DNA of 64,000 nt from Saprospiraceae bacterium (GTDB lineage: Bacteria; Bacteroidota; Bacteroidia; Chitinophagales; Saprospiraceae), in NCBI GenBank assembly GCA_021604865.1, contig BQJU01000019.1, positions 1 through 64,000 on the forward strand. The letters run 5' to 3'. Under the pieces are notes generated by a model. That model was not told where the DNA came from and ran no database searches. It saw only the letters and a list, made by a program, of their open reading frames with translations. The position numbers and the translations under genes were made by a program. Within the stretch, counting starts at the first letter, position 1, and the number at the start of each line of letters is the position of its first letter. Below are positions 46,603-55,182 of the stretch, one piece after another.

Positions 46603-47745
46603 ATGAATGTTGATCACTTATTGGAAAGAGCCCTCAATCTCGAATTTTTAAGTGCTGAGGAAGGGGTGTTTTTATTTGAACAGGCTGCTACTGCGGAACT
46701 GATGTATGTTGGAAACCAACTGCGGAAACAACACGTGCCAAAGCCTGTTGTTACCTGGATTATCGACCGAAACTCCAATACAACCAATGTGTGTATTGCC
46801 AATTGTAAATTTTGCAATTTCTATCGCAGGCCCGGACATGAGGAATCCTATATTACAACGATTGAACAATACAAACAAAAAATTGAGGAAACCTTTCAAT
46901 TCGGCGGGGAACAATTACTCCTTCAGGGAGGCCATCATCCCGATTTGAGCTTGTCTTATTATGTTGATCTTTTTAAGGAATTAAAAACGCTCTACCCCAA
47001 TTTAAAACTGCATGCACTTGGGCCACCGGAAATCGCCCATATCACCAAATTGGAAAAATCAAGCCATCTTGAAGTATTGACAGCGCTCAAAGAAGCCGGA
47101 CTCGATTCTCTGCCAGGTGCAGGGGCTGAAATCCTGAGTGACCGGGTGCGACGATTGATTTCCAAAGGCAAATGTGGAGGAAAAGAATGGTTGGATATTA
47201 TGCGGGCTGCCCACCAGATTAACCTGACCACCTCAGCAACGATGATGTTTGGTCACATCGAAACCAATCTGGAGCGCATGCAACACCTTGTAGATATCCG
47301 GCAGGTTCAATCCGAAAAACCGGCCGCTGCCAAAGGATTTATAGCTTTCATTCCTTGGCCTTTTCAGGATGAGGATACCATTTTAAAGCGCATCAAGCGA
47401 GCTCGCAATACCTGCACTGGTGATGAATATGTGCGTATGATCGCGATGAGCCGGATTATGTTGCCCAATATTACCAATATTCAGGCCTCCTGGCTTACTG
47501 TTGGCAAAAAAATAGCACAGGTTTGCCTACACACCGGAGCCAATGACTTTGGTAGTATCATGATTGAGGAAAATGTCGTATCAGCTGCAGGAGCCAATTT
47601 CCGCTTTACAGCTAATGGCATCCAGGATGCAATCCGTGAAGCTGGATATACGCCTCAATTGCGCAACCAGCAATACGAATACCGGGAATTGCCCGATCAT
47701 ATTGTTCAACAAGAACTAGATCAATCGACTATGGTAGTTGATTAG
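46603..47745 (+). CDS. mqnC: Cyclic dehypoxanthinyl futalosine synthase (radical SAM)
   Basis: The chosen ATG gives 380 residues; the frame is open to 46534, but MNVDHLLERALNLEFLSAEE is family-like. The radical-SAM cluster motif CxxxCxxC is CIANCKFC. GGEQLLLQGGHHPDL and SLPGAGAEIL are typical of MqnC. It cyclises dehypoxanthine futalosine, a step of the futalosine route to menaquinone, so this organism probably uses that route rather than the MenFDHC route. The other mqn genes are not in the window. MqnE is the main alternative; the DRNSNTTNVC context and the end favour MqnC. Confidence 0.88.
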   Translation: MNVDHLLERALNLEFLSAEEGVFLFEQAATAELMYVGNQLRKQHVPKPVVTWIIDRNSNTTNVCIANCKFCNFYRRPGHEESYITTIEQYKQKIEETFQFGGEQLLLQGGHHPDLSLSYYVDLFKELKTLYPNLKLHALGPPEIAHITKLEKSSHLEVLTALKEAGLDSLPGAGAEILSDRVRRLISKGKCGGKEWLDIMRAAHQINLTTSATMMFGHIETNLERMQHLVDIRQVQSEKPAAAKGFIAFIPWPFQDEDTILKRIKRARNTCTGDEYVRMIAMSRIMLPNITNIQASWLTVGKKIAQVCLHTGANDFGSIMIEENVVSAAGANFRFTANGIQDAIREAGYTPQLRNQQYEYRELPDHIVQQELDQSTMVVD

Positions 47746-47904
47746 GAGAGGAACTAGGAACGGCACAGGGATTTAGGTAGGTTGTGTAGGCTTAAATACT
47801 GAGTTTATTTATGAGGGTGTTATGTATCTTAATTTTTCCATTTCTTCCGCCCTTTCCATGCTATTAACATAATAATTGATCCAGAATCCATAATCCCTCG
47901 GCTG

Positions 47905-49017
47905 ATGCAGGACCTCATTTTTTGGATTTTTATTTTTGCCACTTTCCTGCAATTATTTTTTTGGGGAGGCATTTTTTCCCGCCTGGCCCGGTATAGAATA
48001 AAAAAAAATCCGCCCTCTCCAACCTCCGATTTACCTGGTGTATCCGTAATCATTTGTGCCCGCAATGAGGCGGAAAACCTGAAAGAAAACCTGCCATACA
48101 TCCTCAATCAGGATTATCCATTATTTGAATTAATTGTAGTAAATGACGATTCAAATGATAAAAGCTGGGAAATTCTTTTGGATATTCAAACTAAAAATCC
48201 GATCTTACGCCCCGTAAACGTCCACAAAAAGTTGTTGCCCGGTAAAAAGGCAGCATTGACAAAGGGCATCGAAGCCGCCCATTACGAAACTGTATTATTA
48301 ACCGACGCTGATTGTCGGCCCGCAAGTAGCGATTGGATTTTTCAAATGCAATCCACCTTAAAAGGCCCCATTCAAATAGGGTTAGGTTACGGTCCGTATT
48401 TTTCAAAAAAAGGCTTCCTTAATTTCTTTATACGCTTTGAGACTGTTTACACGGCTATCCAATACCATTCCTTTACATTAATTCGATGGCCCTACATGGG
48501 TGTAGGGCGAAATTTAATTTATCGCAAGTCTTTGTTTGCAAAAACAGATGGCTTTCGTCAACATTCCCATCTTGCTTCCGGCGATGATGATTTATTCATT
48601 AATGCCGTATCTACCGGGGATAATACTGTTATTATGCTTGACCCAGCCACTTTTGTGTATTCACATACCAAAAGCAGTTGGCGAGACTACTACTACCAAA
48701 AATCGAGACACTTAAGTACCGGTAGCCATTACCGACTCCGCCATCAGGTGGCACTTGGCGCACTTTCTGCCAGCCATTTGATTCACTATGCGGGTGCTGG
48801 AATACTACTGTTACTGGGTTGCTGCCCCCTGGCAGTTTTTGTATCGTATTTGGTGAGAATCCTAGTAGTAGTCGCAGTGTACACAGGCACCCTATCCAAA
48901 CTTAAAGCAGTTGACCTGCTCCCCTGGATACCCATTTTAGATCTGTTTTATCTGCTTTACTACTTTGCATTTGCACCGGCTTTATTAACCACCGGCAATC
49001 AAAGAAAATGGAAGTAG
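47905..49017 (+). CDS. Family 2 glycosyltransferase, membrane-bound
   Basis: The 370-residue protein has an N-terminal membrane helix (about 3-22), a GT2 domain (about 45-270) with VSVIICARNEAENLKENLP, the UDP-sugar site LLTDADCRP and SGDDDLFINA, and C-terminal membrane helices (about 290-365). It probably transfers a sugar to a lipid or growing polysaccharide at the inner membrane. Its last ten bases overlap the start of the sigma factor gene, so both are translated from one mRNA. Substrate is unknown. Confidence 0.88.
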   Translation: MQDLIFWIFIFATFLQLFFWGGIFSRLARYRIKKNPPSPTSDLPGVSVIICARNEAENLKENLPYILNQDYPLFELIVVNDDSNDKSWEILLDIQTKNPILRPVNVHKKLLPGKKAALTKGIEAAHYETVLLTDADCRPASSDWIFQMQSTLKGPIQIGLGYGPYFSKKGFLNFFIRFETVYTAIQYHSFTLIRWPYMGVGRNLIYRKSLFAKTDGFRQHSHLASGDDDLFINAVSTGDNTVIMLDPATFVYSHTKSSWRDYYYQKSRHLSTGSHYRLRHQVALGALSASHLIHYAGAGILLLLGCCPLAVFVSYLVRILVVVAVYTGTLSKLKAVDLLPWIPILDLFYLLYYFAFAPALLTTGNQRKWK

Positions 49018-49655
49018 TAGCCAAAAATGTATTATCGAAGAAGGCCCACGCTGATTATGAATTAGTGAAGAAGGCCGTGAAAGGCGATCAAAGAGCTTAT
49101 GCCTCATTAATGAATCGCTATCAGGCATCAATTTTTCACCTGATGTTGAAAATGGTCAATGATCGGGAAGATGCCAATGACCTTACTATTGAGGCTTTTG
49201 GAAAAGCCTTTCTTAAACTCCCCAGTTACGTACCGCGCTATGCTTTCAGTACCTGGTTGTTTAAAATTGCAATTAACAATTGCATCGACTATGTGCGTAA
49301 AAAGCGCATGTTGACGTATTCAATTGATGATCCAATTGAACCCGATAGTGAGCAGGATTACCGGAGTAGCCTACGGGCCAAAGTGCTCAATCCGGAAGAG
49401 GAGGTTATCCGCAAACAACGGGTCAAATTAATGAGACGTGTATTAACCAAACTAAGCAATAAGTACCGGCTAATGATTGAGCTGCGCTTCTTTGAAGAGC
49501 TCAGTTATGAAGAAATATCCAACGAATTGAATATTCCTCTCGGTACAGTAAAAGCTCAATTGTTCCGAGCCAAAGAAATGCTCTACGAATTGTTGCAACA
49601 GCCGGGTGCTAGCGCCTATCTGGAAACAACAAGACGCAGAACAGGAACAGCTTGA
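49008..49655 (+). CDS. ECF-type RNA polymerase sigma factor
   Basis: The 215-residue protein has sigma region 2 (about 30-100, with DREDANDLTIEAFGKAFLKL and FSTWLFKIAINNCIDYVRKK) and region 4 (about 145-195, with RFFEELSYEEISNELNIPLG followed by TVKAQLFRAKE). It would direct transcription of a specific regulon. No anti-sigma gene is adjacent; the overlap with the upstream glycosyltransferase gene suggests an envelope-related role. Confidence 0.92.
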   Translation: MEVVAKNVLSKKAHADYELVKKAVKGDQRAYASLMNRYQASIFHLMLKMVNDREDANDLTIEAFGKAFLKLPSYVPRYAFSTWLFKIAINNCIDYVRKKRMLTYSIDDPIEPDSEQDYRSSLRAKVLNPEEEVIRKQRVKLMRRVLTKLSNKYRLMIELRFFEELSYEEISNELNIPLGTVKAQLFRAKEMLYELLQQPGASAYLETTRRRTGTA

Positions 49656-49767
49656 TCTTGTTCTAACGAAATGCCCAAAAGTTATCCTAATTAATTCTAA
49701 GCGAAAGCTTCAACATTGATGGGAGTCTTTTCTTGACAGAGAAGGCTCCTATTTTTTTTATAATTCC

Positions 49768-49775
49768 TAATTTTG
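49768..49775 (+). promoter_or_regulatory. Candidate -7 box for the TPR lipoprotein gene
   Basis: TAATTTTG exactly matches TAnnTTTG and lies only 12 bp ahead of the ATG at 49788, so the leader would be very short. Confidence 0.4.
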
Positions 49776-49787
49776 CAAAAAAAAGTT

Positions 49788-50330
49788 ATGCCAAAACTAA
49801 TGCTACTGGGATGCAGTGTCCTTTTCTTGCTGGCTGCCTGCGAACCAACCACTTCAAAAACGACCTCCAGCAAAGAACAACAGCTAGCGCCCATCACTGA
49901 ACTGGAACAAAAGCTACGCACTCAACAGGATGTCAGTCTGGATACAACTACGGCTAATGCGCTGATCAAACAAAGTCTTAATTATATTAAAACCTATCCT
50001 GCTGACTCCATTTCCGGAGAACTCCTGTTTAAAGCCGCTGATGTATCGAGAGGAATTGGTCATTATCAAGATGCTGTAGATCTTTGGGATCGCTTTTATC
50101 GGGAATATCCGACTCACAAAAAAGCACCGATTGCCCTTTTCCTGAAAGCTTTTACAGCGGATAAAGACTTACAGGATTCGGGAGCAGCCAGCGCTTATTA
50201 TGAAAATTTCTTGCAGAAATATCCCGATCATGACCAAGCTAAAGATGCCCGGCTATTATTAGATATTTTACGAAATGACCAATCTCCGGAAGAATTGATT
50301 AAACAATTCCAACAGAATAATCAAGAATAA
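49788..50330 (+). CDS. TPR-type lipoprotein
   Basis: The ATG at 49788 gives a 180-residue protein with a lipoprotein signal peptide (MPKLMLLGCSVLFLLAAC). The mature chain has helical TPR-like repeats (about 65-175), including ELLFKAADVSRGIGHYQDAV, LWDRFYREYPTHKKAPIALF and YYENFLQKYPDHDQAKDARL, similar to YbgF/BamD-type outer-membrane-linked repeat proteins. It is likely a periplasm-facing scaffold. An earlier TTG at 49773 is within the promoter box and is rejected. Confidence 0.78.
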   Translation: MPKLMLLGCSVLFLLAACEPTTSKTTSSKEQQLAPITELEQKLRTQQDVSLDTTTANALIKQSLNYIKTYPADSISGELLFKAADVSRGIGHYQDAVDLWDRFYREYPTHKKAPIALFLKAFTADKDLQDSGAASAYYENFLQKYPDHDQAKDARLLLDILRNDQSPEELIKQFQQNNQE

Positions 50331-50408
50331 ACCTCTTGTACCCCTGTCAGAACAAGTTTACTGTTACTAAATCGTTAAAGTTGGCGGAAGATGCCCGTAT
50401 CCAGTGTA

Positions 50409-50435
50409 TTGGGCAGTCATATTTTGGTTATCTTG
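50409..50435 (+). promoter_or_regulatory. Candidate promoter for the first thioredoxin-like gene
   Basis: TTG (50409-50411), a 17-bp spacer and TATCTTG (50429-50435) resemble the Bacteroidota -33/-7 pattern and lie about 25 bp ahead of the ATG at 50458. Confidence 0.4.
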
Positions 50436-50457
50436 CGAATTAAAATTTGCTTTTAAA

Positions 50458-51627
50458 ATGAAAAACATAATCGTACTCTCACTTATACTATTTGCAATGG
50501 TCGGGGTTAAAGCCCAGGGCATTGAATTTTTTCACGGTAGTTGGGAAGAAGCATTGGCGAAAGCCAAAATGGAAGAAAAAATCATTTTTGTAGATGCTTA
50601 TGCCAGCTGGTGTGGTCCGTGTAAACGCATGGCAGCAAATGTATTTCCACTTCCGGAAGTAGGGGAATTTTTTAATAAAAATTTCATTTCCTTAAAGCTA
50701 GACATGGAAAAAGATAAGGAAGGCATCAAGTTTCGGCAAAAATACCCGGTTTCGGCTTTTCCAACCCTATACTTCATAGACTACAACGAAGAAGTTATCC
50801 AAGTTGTCCGTGGGGCCCAACAAGCCGACGCCCTGATCAAACTAGGAGAAGGGGCTCTTCAAAAAGTGGATCGCAGTGGCGAATTTGAGGAAGCTTATGA
50901 GCAGGGTGATCGCAATCCTGAATTGGTGTACAATTATGTCAAAGCCTTAAATCGTGCAGGTAAATCCAGTCTAAAAATTGCCAATGAATATATCCGCGAC
51001 CAAAAAGATCTGACGACGGAGCAAAACCTTCGTTTTTTGTTGGAGGCAACGACCGAAGCCGATTCCCGGATTTTCACACTGATGATTGACCACCGCAAAC
51101 AGCTGGAAGCATTGATCGGTGAAGAAGAAGTAGAGACTAAGGTGTTGATGGCTTGCCAGGCTACAGCTCAGAAAGGTATTGAGTTTGAAAATAAGGCCTT
51201 AATTGATGAGGCCATCAATAAGATGAAGCAACACTATCCCCAAAAGGCCGAGAACTTCGCCATCCAAACCAGAATGTCATTTTGTCTGGCTTGTCAGGAC
51301 GCCAAGGATTATGTTGCCGCCTGTAAGGATTATGCAAAAAAAATCGCCAAAAACGATCCTAATCAATTGGATAAAATCGCGATGACCCTTAGCAAGCAAT
51401 TTGGGGATGATACCAAGGCGATGAAAGCCGCTGAAAATTTCGCAGAAACGGCAGCAAAAGGAAGCAATCGTTATGAGTTTTACATTACCTACGCCGATAT
51501 TCTGTACAAAAATGGCAAACAGAAGGATGCGTTGGAGGCCGCCAATAAATCTCTCGAATTAGCTCAGAATCAAGGCCCTAATGCCATCCGTTCGGTTGAA
51601 GGTTTTATTCAACGAATTCAGGGATAA
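50458..51627 (+). CDS. Exported thioredoxin-like protein (paralogue 1)
   Basis: From the ATG at 50458 the protein has 389 residues: signal peptide (ending GVKAQG), thioredoxin domain (about 22-140) with the active site WCGPC in VDAYASWCGPCKRM, and a helical TPR-like C-terminal half (about 150-389). It is expected to reduce or isomerise disulphides outside the cytosol. The same design is repeated in the next gene, so the pair arose by tandem duplication. The frame opens to 50404 upstream, but the signal peptide fixes the start. Confidence 0.87.
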   Translation: MKNIIVLSLILFAMVGVKAQGIEFFHGSWEEALAKAKMEEKIIFVDAYASWCGPCKRMAANVFPLPEVGEFFNKNFISLKLDMEKDKEGIKFRQKYPVSAFPTLYFIDYNEEVIQVVRGAQQADALIKLGEGALQKVDRSGEFEEAYEQGDRNPELVYNYVKALNRAGKSSLKIANEYIRDQKDLTTEQNLRFLLEATTEADSRIFTLMIDHRKQLEALIGEEEVETKVLMACQATAQKGIEFENKALIDEAINKMKQHYPQKAENFAIQTRMSFCLACQDAKDYVAACKDYAKKIAKNDPNQLDKIAMTLSKQFGDDTKAMKAAENFAETAAKGSNRYEFYITYADILYKNGKQKDALEAANKSLELAQNQGPNAIRSVEGFIQRIQG

Positions 51628-51694
51628 ACCCCCATTCGTAAATTCAATTTGGCTGGTCAACTAAATGGGTGACAGTGTTGTTGTTCAGGGACTT

Positions 51695-51709
51695 GGACAA
51701 TTATTGTCC
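51695..51709. promoter_or_regulatory. 15-bp palindrome before thioredoxin paralogue 2
   Basis: GGACAATTATTGTCC is a perfect palindrome around a central T, 27 bp ahead of the second thioredoxin gene and about 70 bp after the first. It looks like a dimeric regulator site. Confidence 0.4.
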
Positions 51710-51736
51710 CATGTATTTAATCAAAAAACAACCAAA

Positions 51737-52897
51737 ATGAAATTCAAATTAATTGTATTCCTGCAATTACTATTTATCGGTAGTCTGATGGCCCAGGGAG
51801 GCATCAAATTTTCAGAAGGAAGTTGGGAAGAAATTTTGGCAAAAGCCAAAGCCGAAAATAGGGTGATATTCATGGACGCTTATACGACCTGGTGTGGGCC
51901 TTGTAAGATGATGACTCAAAACACTTTTCCAGAAAGAGCCGTTGGGGATTTTTATAATGCCACTTTTGTCAATGTAAAGGTGGATATGGAAAAAGGAGAA
52001 GGTCTCGAAATTGCAAGAAATTATGAGGTAAGAGCCTATCCTACGCTGTTATTTATCAATGGTGATGGTGAGCTGGTGCACCGTGGTGTTGGCTACCGGG
52101 GGCCGGATGAATTAATTGCCCTTGGAAAAATAGCTTCCGACCCTGATGAAAATAGCCTGGGGATGGAAAGACGGTATAAAAGTGGCGATTACGAAGCCGA
52201 CTTTTTGCGGAAATACGCCCTGGCTAAGGCAGAAATGATGGATGGTGATCCCAGTGAAATTGCCGAAGCTTATCTAGCAACCCAATCTGATTGGGGAACA
52301 GAAAAGAATCGAGAATTTATTTACACCTTAATCGATGATGCCGAAGGAAAAATGTTTGACTATCTGGTAGAAAACCGGCAGGCTTTTTCGGACCAGTTTG
52401 GAAAAGTAAAAGTCATCAACCGCATTCAGGCGCTCATTTTGCGTAAAGCATTTACCAATCGCAATGAGATGCCCGCTCTGGAGGAAATTGATGCCTTATT
52501 TACCAAGGCTTATCCAGAAGCAGCACCTCAATTATCCGCTAATTTTCGAATGGTTTATTTTCAACAAACGGGTGATTTAGCACAATATGCCAAAACTGCT
52601 ATTGACTATTTTGATAAATATCCCTCTGATGACATGATGGAACTAAATAATGCTTCCTGGGCTTTTTACGAAAGTGTCACCGATATGAAACAGCTGAAAA
52701 AGGCGGTAAAGTGGGCTGAAAAATCCGTAAAATTGAATAAACAATACTTCAATATGGATACGCTGGCTGCTTTGTACTTTAAGACCGGAAAAACCAAAAA
52801 AGGGCTTAAAACAGCAAACGAAGCCATCGATCTGGCTAAGGCTAACGATGAAGATTATACCGGGACAGTGCAATTGATTGAGTTATATACAAAATAA
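51737..52897 (+). CDS. Exported thioredoxin-like protein (paralogue 2)
   Basis: The 386-residue protein repeats the design of its upstream neighbour: signal peptide (ending GSLMAQG), the GSWEEILAKAKAENRVIFMD segment, active site WCGPC in YTTWCGPCKMM, and a helical TPR-like half. It probably acts in the periplasm or cell surface on cysteine-containing secreted proteins. The two genes are 109 bp apart with a palindrome between, and share the gene start layout. A terminator follows at 52923. Confidence 0.87.
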   Translation: MKFKLIVFLQLLFIGSLMAQGGIKFSEGSWEEILAKAKAENRVIFMDAYTTWCGPCKMMTQNTFPERAVGDFYNATFVNVKVDMEKGEGLEIARNYEVRAYPTLLFINGDGELVHRGVGYRGPDELIALGKIASDPDENSLGMERRYKSGDYEADFLRKYALAKAEMMDGDPSEIAEAYLATQSDWGTEKNREFIYTLIDDAEGKMFDYLVENRQAFSDQFGKVKVINRIQALILRKAFTNRNEMPALEEIDALFTKAYPEAAPQLSANFRMVYFQQTGDLAQYAKTAIDYFDKYPSDDMMELNNASWAFYESVTDMKQLKKAVKWAEKSVKLNKQYFNMDTLAALYFKTGKTKKGLKTANEAIDLAKANDEDYTGTVQLIELYTK

Positions 52898-52922
52898 GCT
52901 CCATTTCGGAATTTTCCAGCCT

Positions 52923-52962
52923 CAACCCTATTTGCAGCAAGTGCAGATAGGGTTGTCGTTTT
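52923..52962 (+). terminator. Intrinsic terminator after the thioredoxin pair
   Basis: CAACCCTAT (52923-52931) pairs with ATAGGGTTG (52947-52955), extended by TGC/GCA past one mismatch, and is followed by TCGTTTTC. Confidence 0.7.
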
Positions 52963-53005
52963 CAGAAGAATTGGATTAACCTTTCGCTATGCGGGTCGGG
53001 TTAAT

Positions 53006-53013
53006 TACCTTTG
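53006..53013 (+). promoter_or_regulatory. Candidate -7 box for thiL
   Basis: TACCTTTG exactly matches TAnnTTTG, 22 bp ahead of the thiL ATG. Confidence 0.5.
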
Positions 53014-53034
53014 ATATATAAAACAAAACAATAA

Positions 53035-54090
53035 ATGGCAGAACAGGAAAAAGCAGACCGTACAGATGTCAATTCCCTTGGAGAATTTGGATTGATTGAT
53101 CATTTGACCAAGCAGGCCAGAGTAGAAAATCCTTCAACAGTGAAAGGAGTAGGCGATGATGCAGCAGTTATTGATAATGGTGATTTATTAACTGTTGTTT
53201 CTACGGATATGCTGGTGGAAGGCATCCATTTTGATTTGATGTATACGCCCTTAAAACACCTGGGATATAAAGCTGTTGTCGTCAATTTGTCGGATATCTA
53301 TGCAATGAATGCTACGCCAAAACAAATTACGGTATCTGTAGCTTTATCCAATCGCTTTTCCGTAGAAGCTATGGAAGAATTATATGCCGGCATCCATGCT
53401 GCCTGCGAACGATACAAAGTAGATCTTGTAGGTGGAGATACCACCTCCTCGCCAAAAGGGCTTTATATCAGTGTAACAGCCATCGGACAAGGTGAAAAAG
53501 GCAAAGTGGTTTATCGCAATACAGCTCATGTTGGTGATTTGATTTGTATTACGGGCAACCTGGGAGCAGCTTATCTGGGATTACAGTTGCTAGAGCGTGA
53601 GCGGCAGGTTTTTCTGGCAGATCCCAATATGAAACCAGACCTGGAAGATCAAAACCTTCTGGTGGGGAGATTGCTAAAACCGGAGGCACGTAAGGATATG
53701 ATTGAGTTGTTTGCCAAAAACAAACTCGTGCCTACTTCTATGATCGATATTTCGGACGGACTGGCTTCTGAGTTGTACCATATTTGTCAACAATCGGGCG
53801 TAGGTGCTTTTATTGAAGAAAGTGGTGTGCCCATTCATCCGGATGCTCAACAAATGGCCATTAAATTCAAACTTGATCCAATAACTTGTGCACTGAGCGG
53901 TGGAGAGGATTATGAATTATTATTCACGATCCGTCCCCATGATATTGAAAAGGTTAAATACCTCCCGGATATTTATATTGCGGGGGAAATCGTTAAAGCA
54001 GCAGATGGCATTAAATTGCATACTACCGGAGGTAATTTGCACGATATTACAGCGCAGGGGTGGGCGCATTTTAAGCCGGGGGTGGAGTGA
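53035..54090 (+). CDS. thiL: Thiamine-monophosphate kinase
   Basis: The 351-residue enzyme phosphorylates thiamine monophosphate to thiamine diphosphate. It shows LGEFGLIDHLTKQ at the start, VGDDAAVI (metal/ATP site), TDMLVEGIHFDL, GGDTTSSPKG, ITGNLGAAYLGL and the late SGGEDYELLFT, all typical of ThiL. Length is normal. No other thiamine genes are nearby. No TPP riboswitch-like sequence is seen ahead of it. Confidence 0.95.
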   Translation: MAEQEKADRTDVNSLGEFGLIDHLTKQARVENPSTVKGVGDDAAVIDNGDLLTVVSTDMLVEGIHFDLMYTPLKHLGYKAVVVNLSDIYAMNATPKQITVSVALSNRFSVEAMEELYAGIHAACERYKVDLVGGDTTSSPKGLYISVTAIGQGEKGKVVYRNTAHVGDLICITGNLGAAYLGLQLLERERQVFLADPNMKPDLEDQNLLVGRLLKPEARKDMIELFAKNKLVPTSMIDISDGLASELYHICQQSGVGAFIEESGVPIHPDAQQMAIKFKLDPITCALSGGEDYELLFTIRPHDIEKVKYLPDIYIAGEIVKAADGIKLHTTGGNLHDITAQGWAHFKPGVE

Positions 54091-54141
54091 TTGAGATATC
54101 GGGGATAGTTCAACTAGGTATTTTCTGAAAAAAATTAACTC

Positions 54142-55143
54142 ATGAAAAAATTGATCGTCCTCCTGTTTTTAGGGGGAATGCTCTTTCAGGCCTGCAAAGA
54201 GGACAAACCAAAAAAGGTAGAAAAAAAACAGGTCCCGGTACCTCGATTCGAAAAGGATTCGGCTTATGCTCATGTTGTCAAACAGCTCGAATTTGGTCCA
54301 AGAGTTGTCAACTCTGAGGGACATCAAGCAACAAAAAACTGGCTGGTCAATAAATTCAAAAGCTATAATATCAAAGTTATCGAGCAGAATTTTAAGGCTA
54401 CAGCTTATACCGGAGAAGTCTTGAATGGCACCAATATAATCGCGCAATATAATCCACAATCGCGCAATCGCATATTGCTGGCCGCCCATTGGGATACCCG
54501 CCATATTGCCGACTCTCCGCTGAGCAAAGATCGACAAAACGAACCCATTCTAGGTGCTGATGATGGCGCAAGTGGGGTTGCTGTTTTGTTGGAAGTAGCC
54601 CGTCATTTGGAGGCCAATCCAGTGGATATTGGGGTAGACATTGTTCTTTTTGATGCCGAAGATTACGGTGAAAGTAAAGAACAATATGCTAATGCTACCG
54701 AAGAACGTAAAGGGCTCAATAGCTGGGCTCTGGGCTCTCAACATTGGTCAAAAAATGTACATACTTCAGGCATTCAATACGGCATTTTGTTGGATATGGT
54801 AGGGGCTAAGGGTGCCCGTTTCCCTAAGGAAGGCTATTCTATGCAGTTTGCTCCTGAAGTCGTCAATAAGATCTGGAAGCTGGCCAAACAGATGGGATAT
54901 AGCGATTATTTTCATGATGCCAAAGGGGGGGGGATAACGGATGATCACTTCTTTGTCAATACGATTGCTGGTATCAAGATGATTGACATTATCAATTTAC
55001 CAATCAATTCGGACAACAAAGGCTTTGGTTCCCACTGGCATACACACAATGATAATCTTGAGGTTATTGACAAACGAAGCATGAATGCCGTTGGACAAGT
55101 TTTACTGGCAGTTATCTACCGCGAGGCGGGTGGGACCTTATAG
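54142..55143 (+). CDS. M28 peptidase / glutaminyl cyclase-like lipoprotein
   Basis: The 333-residue protein has a lipoprotein signal peptide (lipobox FQAC, Cys18). Its M28 domain carries zinc-site segments LAAHWDTRHIAD, GADDGASGVAVLLE, LFDAEDYGE and SHWHTHNDNLE. The pattern (single-zinc, AHWDTR) resembles bacterial glutaminyl-peptide cyclotransferases, which make N-terminal pyroglutamate on exported proteins; aminopeptidase activity is the alternative. It is probably outer-membrane anchored. It follows thiL by 51 bp. Confidence 0.85.
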   Translation: MKKLIVLLFLGGMLFQACKEDKPKKVEKKQVPVPRFEKDSAYAHVVKQLEFGPRVVNSEGHQATKNWLVNKFKSYNIKVIEQNFKATAYTGEVLNGTNIIAQYNPQSRNRILLAAHWDTRHIADSPLSKDRQNEPILGADDGASGVAVLLEVARHLEANPVDIGVDIVLFDAEDYGESKEQYANATEERKGLNSWALGSQHWSKNVHTSGIQYGILLDMVGAKGARFPKEGYSMQFAPEVVNKIWKLAKQMGYSDYFHDAKGGGITDDHFFVNTIAGIKMIDIINLPINSDNKGFGSHWHTHNDNLEVIDKRSMNAVGQVLLAVIYREAGGTL

Positions 55144-55182
55144 ATATCGTACTTGCATCTCCACACTTTTAATGCCTATAAA

